Source: Chromobacterium alkanivorans (GTDB lineage Bacteria; Pseudomonadota; Gammaproteobacteria; Burkholderiales; Chromobacteriaceae). Taken from it: a stretch of 64,000 nt of DNA. Location: positions 310,001 through 374,000 of the forward strand of contig NZ_JAFHKL010000003.1 of the NCBI RefSeq assembly GCF_016937655.1, read 5' to 3'. Both the position numbers and the translations under genes were made by a program. This document shows positions 61,088 through 64,000 of this stretch, piece by piece. Each line of letters begins with the position of its first letter. Positions within the stretch are counted from its first letter, which is position 1. Below the pieces are notes generated by a model. It did not search any database. It was not told where the DNA came from and saw nothing but the letters and a program-made list of their open reading frames with translations.

Positions 61088-62224
61088 ATGGGCAATTGCA
61101 TGCAAACCCTGTCCGAGACCGTCACTCTGCTGGCCTCGGACGACACCTGGATCGAGGGCGCCGCGATCCAGCAACTTCACACTAGCGCCGCGCTGCCGGG
61201 CATGGCCCGCGTGGCCGGCATGCCGGACCTGCACCCCGGCCGCGGCTACCCGGTGGGCGCCGCCTTCTTCGCCGTCGGCCGCGTGTATCCGGCCTTGATC
61301 GGCGGAGACATCGGCTGCGGCATGGCGCTGTGGCGCACGGATCTCGCCGTAGGCAAATTGAGCGCGGACAAGCTGGACAAGCGGCTGGGCAATCTGGACG
61401 GCCCGCTGGACGAGGACTGGCGCGAACGGGTGGCGGCGCTGGCGCTGCCGGCCAGCGGTTACGACAGCGCGCTGGGCACCATAGGCGGCGGCAATCATTT
61501 CGCCGAGCTGCAACGCGTGGACCGGATTTACGACGCCGAACGCGCCGCCGGGCTGGCGCTGGACCCAAAGCGGCTGTTGCTGCTGGTGCACAGCGGTTCC
61601 CGCGGCCTGGGCCAGGCCATTCTGCGCGAGCAGGTGGACCGCCACGGCCACGCCGGCCTGGCGGAGGACAGCGCGGACTTCGCCGCCTACCTGGCGCGCC
61701 ACGACGCCGGCTTGCGCTTCGCCGAGGCCAACCGGCTGCTGATTGCGCGGCGCATGCTGGAGCGGCTGCGCGCCGACGGCGAAGCGCTGCTGGACGTCAA
61801 CCACAACCTGGTGTCGCCGGCGCGCATCGGCGGCGTCGACGGCTGGCTGCACCGCAAGGGCGCCACGCCGGCGGATGCCGGCCTGGTGGCGATTCCCGGT
61901 TCGCGCGGGGATTTCACTTATCTGGTGGAGCCGCTGCCCAGCGAGCTGAGCCTGTTGTCGCTGGCGCATGGCGCCGGCCGCAAATGGATGCGCAGCGAGT
62001 GCAAGGACCGGCTGTCGCGGCGCTTCAGCCCGGCGCAGCTGGCGCGCACCCGCTTGGGCGGCCAGGTGATCTGCCAGGACCGCCAGTTGATCTACGAAGA
62101 AGCGCCAGAGGCTTACAAGCCGGTGGACAGCATTGTCGACACCCTGGTCCAGGCCGGCCTGGTGAGGCCGCTGGCGCGGTTGGCGCCGGTGCTGACCTAT
62201 AAAACCCGCGGGGAGTGCTGCTGA
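61088..62224 (+). CDS. RtcB-family RNA ligase (RtcB2 type)
   Basis: A 378-residue RNA ligase of the RtcB fold that joins 2',3'-cyclic phosphate and 5'-OH RNA ends using GTP and Mn2+. Metal and guanylylation motifs are intact: [36 protein letters not shown] and HGAGRKW. It is shorter than RtcB1 and immediately followed by prfH, which marks the RtcB2 branch. That pair is known to repair ribosomes cut in the 16S decoding centre. I chose ATG 61088; ATG 61100 is possible. Confidence 0.85.
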   Translation: MGNCMQTLSETVTLLASDDTWIEGAAIQQLHTSAALPGMARVAGMPDLHPGRGYPVGAAFFAVGRVYPALIGGDIGCGMALWRTDLAVGKLSADKLDKRLGNLDGPLDEDWRERVAALALPASGYDSALGTIGGGNHFAELQRVDRIYDAERAAGLALDPKRLLLLVHSGSRGLGQAILREQVDRHGHAGLAEDSADFAAYLARHDAGLRFAEANRLLIARRMLERLRADGEALLDVNHNLVSPARIGGVDGWLHRKGATPADAGLVAIPGSRGDFTYLVEPLPSELSLLSLAHGAGRKWMRSECKDRLSRRFSPAQLARTRLGGQVICQDRQLIYEEAPEAYKPVDSIVDTLVQAGLVRPLARLAPVLTYKTRGECC

Positions 62225-62841
62225 TGATTCTGTTGCAATTTTCCGCCGCTCAGGGACCGGAGGAGTGCTGCCTGGCGGTGGCCAAGGCGCTGACGCGCTT
62301 GCAGGCGGAAGCCGAGGCGCAAGGCGCGCGGCTGGAACTGCTGGAGCGGGAAGACGGCCCACGGCCGGGCACGCTGCGCTCGGCGCTGCTAAGCCTGGAG
62401 GGCGAAGCCGCCGAGGCGCTGGCCACACGATGGACCGGCACGCTGCAATGGCGGGCGGCCAGCCCTTACCGGCCGCGCCACCCGCGCAAAAACTGGTTCA
62501 TCGGCGTGGCGCGCTGCCCGGAGCCGGCCGCCGAACTGGCCGGTGAAATCCGCTTCGAAACCCTGCGCGCTTCCGGCCCCGGCGGCCAACACGTCAACCG
62601 CACCGAATCAGCGGTGCGCGCCACGCACCTGGCCAGCGGGATCAGCGTCAAGGTGCAGTCGGAACGCAGCCAGCACGCCAATAAGCGGCTGGCGCTGCGC
62701 CTGATCGCGCTGAAGCTGGAACAGCTGGCGGAGCGGGACCTGGCCGGCGCGCGCGCGGCGCGGCGCTTGCTGCACCATCAGGTGGCGCGCGGCAACCCCA
62801 GCCGGGTGTTCGTCGGCGAGCGCTTCGAGGCGCTGGGCTGA
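62224..62841 (+). CDS. prfH: Peptide chain release factor homologue PrfH
   Basis: A 205-residue class I release factor-like protein with the catalytic GGQ motif ([20 protein letters not shown]) and the following basic helix, but without the stop-codon recognition domain of RF1/RF2. PrfH hydrolyses peptidyl-tRNA on ribosomes with a cut 16S rRNA so that RtcB2 can reseal it. The ATG overlaps the rtcB2 stop (TGATG), a coupling typical of this pair. Confidence 0.88.
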   Translation: MILLQFSAAQGPEECCLAVAKALTRLQAEAEAQGARLELLEREDGPRPGTLRSALLSLEGEAAEALATRWTGTLQWRAASPYRPRHPRKNWFIGVARCPEPAAELAGEIRFETLRASGPGGQHVNRTESAVRATHLASGISVKVQSERSQHANKRLALRLIALKLEQLAERDLAGARAARRLLHHQVARGNPSRVFVGERFEALG

Positions 62842-62866
62842 GGCCGCCAGGCAGCCGGGCCGGCAA

Positions 62867-64000
62867 CTACAAACGCCAGCCCAGCCGCATGCCTTCATAG
62901 ATGGCTTCTTCCGCGGTGCGCGGCGCCAGGCAATCGCCTATCGCGTGCAGCTCAGCGCCGCAGCCGCTCAACTCTTCCAATAAACCATCCTCGGCCTGGT
63001 GCCCCTGACACAGCACCAGGCAGTCCACTTCGCTTTCCACCATCGCTTCCTCGCTGGCGGTGTGCAGCAGGTACACGCTGTCGTCGTCGTGGCCGTACAG
63101 CCGCGCGTACGGCGTCACCGTCACGCCGGCGCGCTGCAATTGGCCGGCCAGGTGGTCGCGCACATACATTTGCAGCGCTTCGCCGGCATGGGTACCGTTG
63201 ACCGCCAGCCTCACCTGGTGGCCGGCGGCGGCCAGCCGCAGCGCGATGCCGGGCCCGATCCAGTCGCAGCGCCAGTCCGCCACCAACACCTTGCCGCCCC
63301 GCACCGCTTCGCCGCGCAGCACTTGCCAGGCATCCAACACTTGCATGGCGCCGCCGCCTTCCAGCGCCGGCCAGCGCGGCCGCGCGCCGGTGGCCACCAC
63401 TACTGCGTCCGGGGCCAGCCGCCGCACCAGTTCGCGGTCCACCCTGGCGTTGCGTCTCACTTCCACGCCGGCCAGTTGCAGCTCCCGCTCCAGATTGGTG
63501 ATCAGGCCGCCGAATTCCGCGCGGCCGGGCAGCAGTTGCGCCAGCAGCGCCTGGCCGCCCAGTTGCGGGCCGGCTTCGTACAGGCTGACCTGATGGCCGC
63601 GTTGCGCCGCGATCACCGCCGCCTTCATGCCGGCCGGGCCGCCGCCGGCCACCAGCACCCGCCGCGGCGCGGCGGCCGGCCGCAGTTCGCCGTATTCCAG
63701 TTCGCGGCCGCTTTGCGGGTGTTGGATGCAGGAGATGGGCAGGCCGCGGTGGAAGCGGCCGATACAGGCCTGGTTGCAGCCTATGCAGGCGCGGATGTCG
63801 TCATGCCGGCCCTGTTCGGCCTTGGCCGGCAGTTCCGGGTCGCAAATCAGCGCGCGGGTCATGCCGCAAGCGTCAGCTTGGCCGCCGGCCAGCAGTTGTT
63901 CGGCCTCCTGCGGCTGGTTGATGCGCCCGGCCAAGAGCACCGGGATGCTCAGCGCGCGCTTGAAGCGCGCCGCCTGCGCCGCCAGGTAGGCGGCCGGCAG
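62867..64000 (-). CDS. FMN/Fe-S NADH oxidoreductase, C-terminal part (DgcA/FadH type)
   Basis: A partial gene that continues beyond the window; about 377 residues are seen. They cover the end of the FMN barrel (FKRALSIPVLLAGRINQPQEAEQLL), the [4Fe-4S] cysteines (ACIGCNQACIGR), and an FAD/NAD-binding domain (RVLVAGGGPAGMKAA). The layout is that of 2,4-dienoyl-CoA reductase-like enzymes. CIGRFHRGLPISCIQHPQSGRE recalls dimethylglycine and related N-methyl amine demethylases, which would fit the Rieske amine oxygenase at 42 kb, but this is tentative. It converges on prfH. Confidence 0.8.
   Translation of the reverse strand: MPAAYLAAQAARFKRALSIPVLLAGRINQPQEAEQLLAGGQADACGMTRALICDPELPAKAEQGRHDDIRACIGCNQACIGRFHRGLPISCIQHPQSGRELEYGELRPAAAPRRVLVAGGGPAGMKAAVIAAQRGHQVSLYEAGPQLGGQALLAQLLPGRAEFGGLITNLERELQLAGVEVRRNARVDRELVRRLAPDAVVVATGARPRWPALEGGGAMQVLDAWQVLRGEAVRGGKVLVADWRCDWIGPGIALRLAAAGHQVRLAVNGTHAGEALQMYVRDHLAGQLQRAGVTVTPYARLYGHDDDSVYLLHTASEEAMVESEVDCLVLCQGHQAEDGLLEELSGCGAELHAIGDCLAPRTAEEAIYEGMRLGWRL

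Overview
The window reads as about 64 kb of a GC-rich betaproteobacterial chromosome, most consistent with the Neisseriales genus Chromobacterium or a close relative. This is judged from gene content, codon use and the dense short repeats; no 16S gene is present to settle it. Genes are tightly packed on both strands. I see no rRNA, tRNA or CRISPR array.

Layout. 1-2.7 kb: end of alaS, a GNAT acetyltransferase and a TauE/SafE exporter. 3.0-11.4 kb: the high-affinity K+ system kdpFABC with its sensor and regulator kdpDE. 11.4-24.8 kb: a nitrate block (narL, narX, moaA, a chemoreceptor with a nitrate-sensing-like domain, narGHJI). 25.1-29.3 kb: a Zur-type zinc-sparing operon (COG0523 GTPase, folE2, gamma carbonic anhydrase, dihydroorotase paralogue). 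29.3-33.2 kb: a repeat-rich, partly AT-rich accessory segment that carries a P4/C4-like antisense immunity RNA and a full-length homologue of Pseudomonas exotoxin A. 33.4-40.6 kb: a CstA-family transporter with a BtsS/BtsR-like two-component pair, a periplasmic binding protein and class I fumarase. 40.9-44.2 kb: a Rieske oxygenase and reductase for a quaternary amine, with an AraC/GlxA-type regulator. 44.6-52.2 kb: a sigma-54 activator facing an arginine-type ABC transporter and the arginine transaminase genes aruH and aruI. 52.3-58.9 kb: a second accessory segment with a PD-(D/E)xK nuclease-like protein, an AT-rich island encoding a HEPN-type protein and an unknown 470-residue protein, an SlyD-like isomerase, two hypothetical genes and a second immunity-RNA locus of different specificity. 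59-64 kb: LysR regulator and quinone reductase, the rtcB2-prfH repair pair, and a partial FMN/Fe-S oxidoreductase.

Two themes stand out. First, about ten copies of a 130-151 bp palindromic element (a MITE, apparently of IS5-family type) sit between genes. Each is flanked by a matching TNA triplet in most cases, and in four cases that triplet is exactly the stop codon of the neighbouring gene. Second, two loci at 30.2 and 57.9 kb share one RNA architecture in which upstream antisense segments pair with downstream target segments. The pairing sequences differ completely between the loci but remain complementary, as expected of P4 CI or P1 C4 immunity RNAs. One locus lies beside the toxin gene and the other beside the candidate defence genes.

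The strongest single observation is the exotoxin A homologue. All eight disulphide cysteines, the RQPR furin-type site and the catalytic His/Tyr/Tyr/Glu are in place. It has a lipoprotein-type signal peptide and lacks the C-terminal REDLK-type signal.
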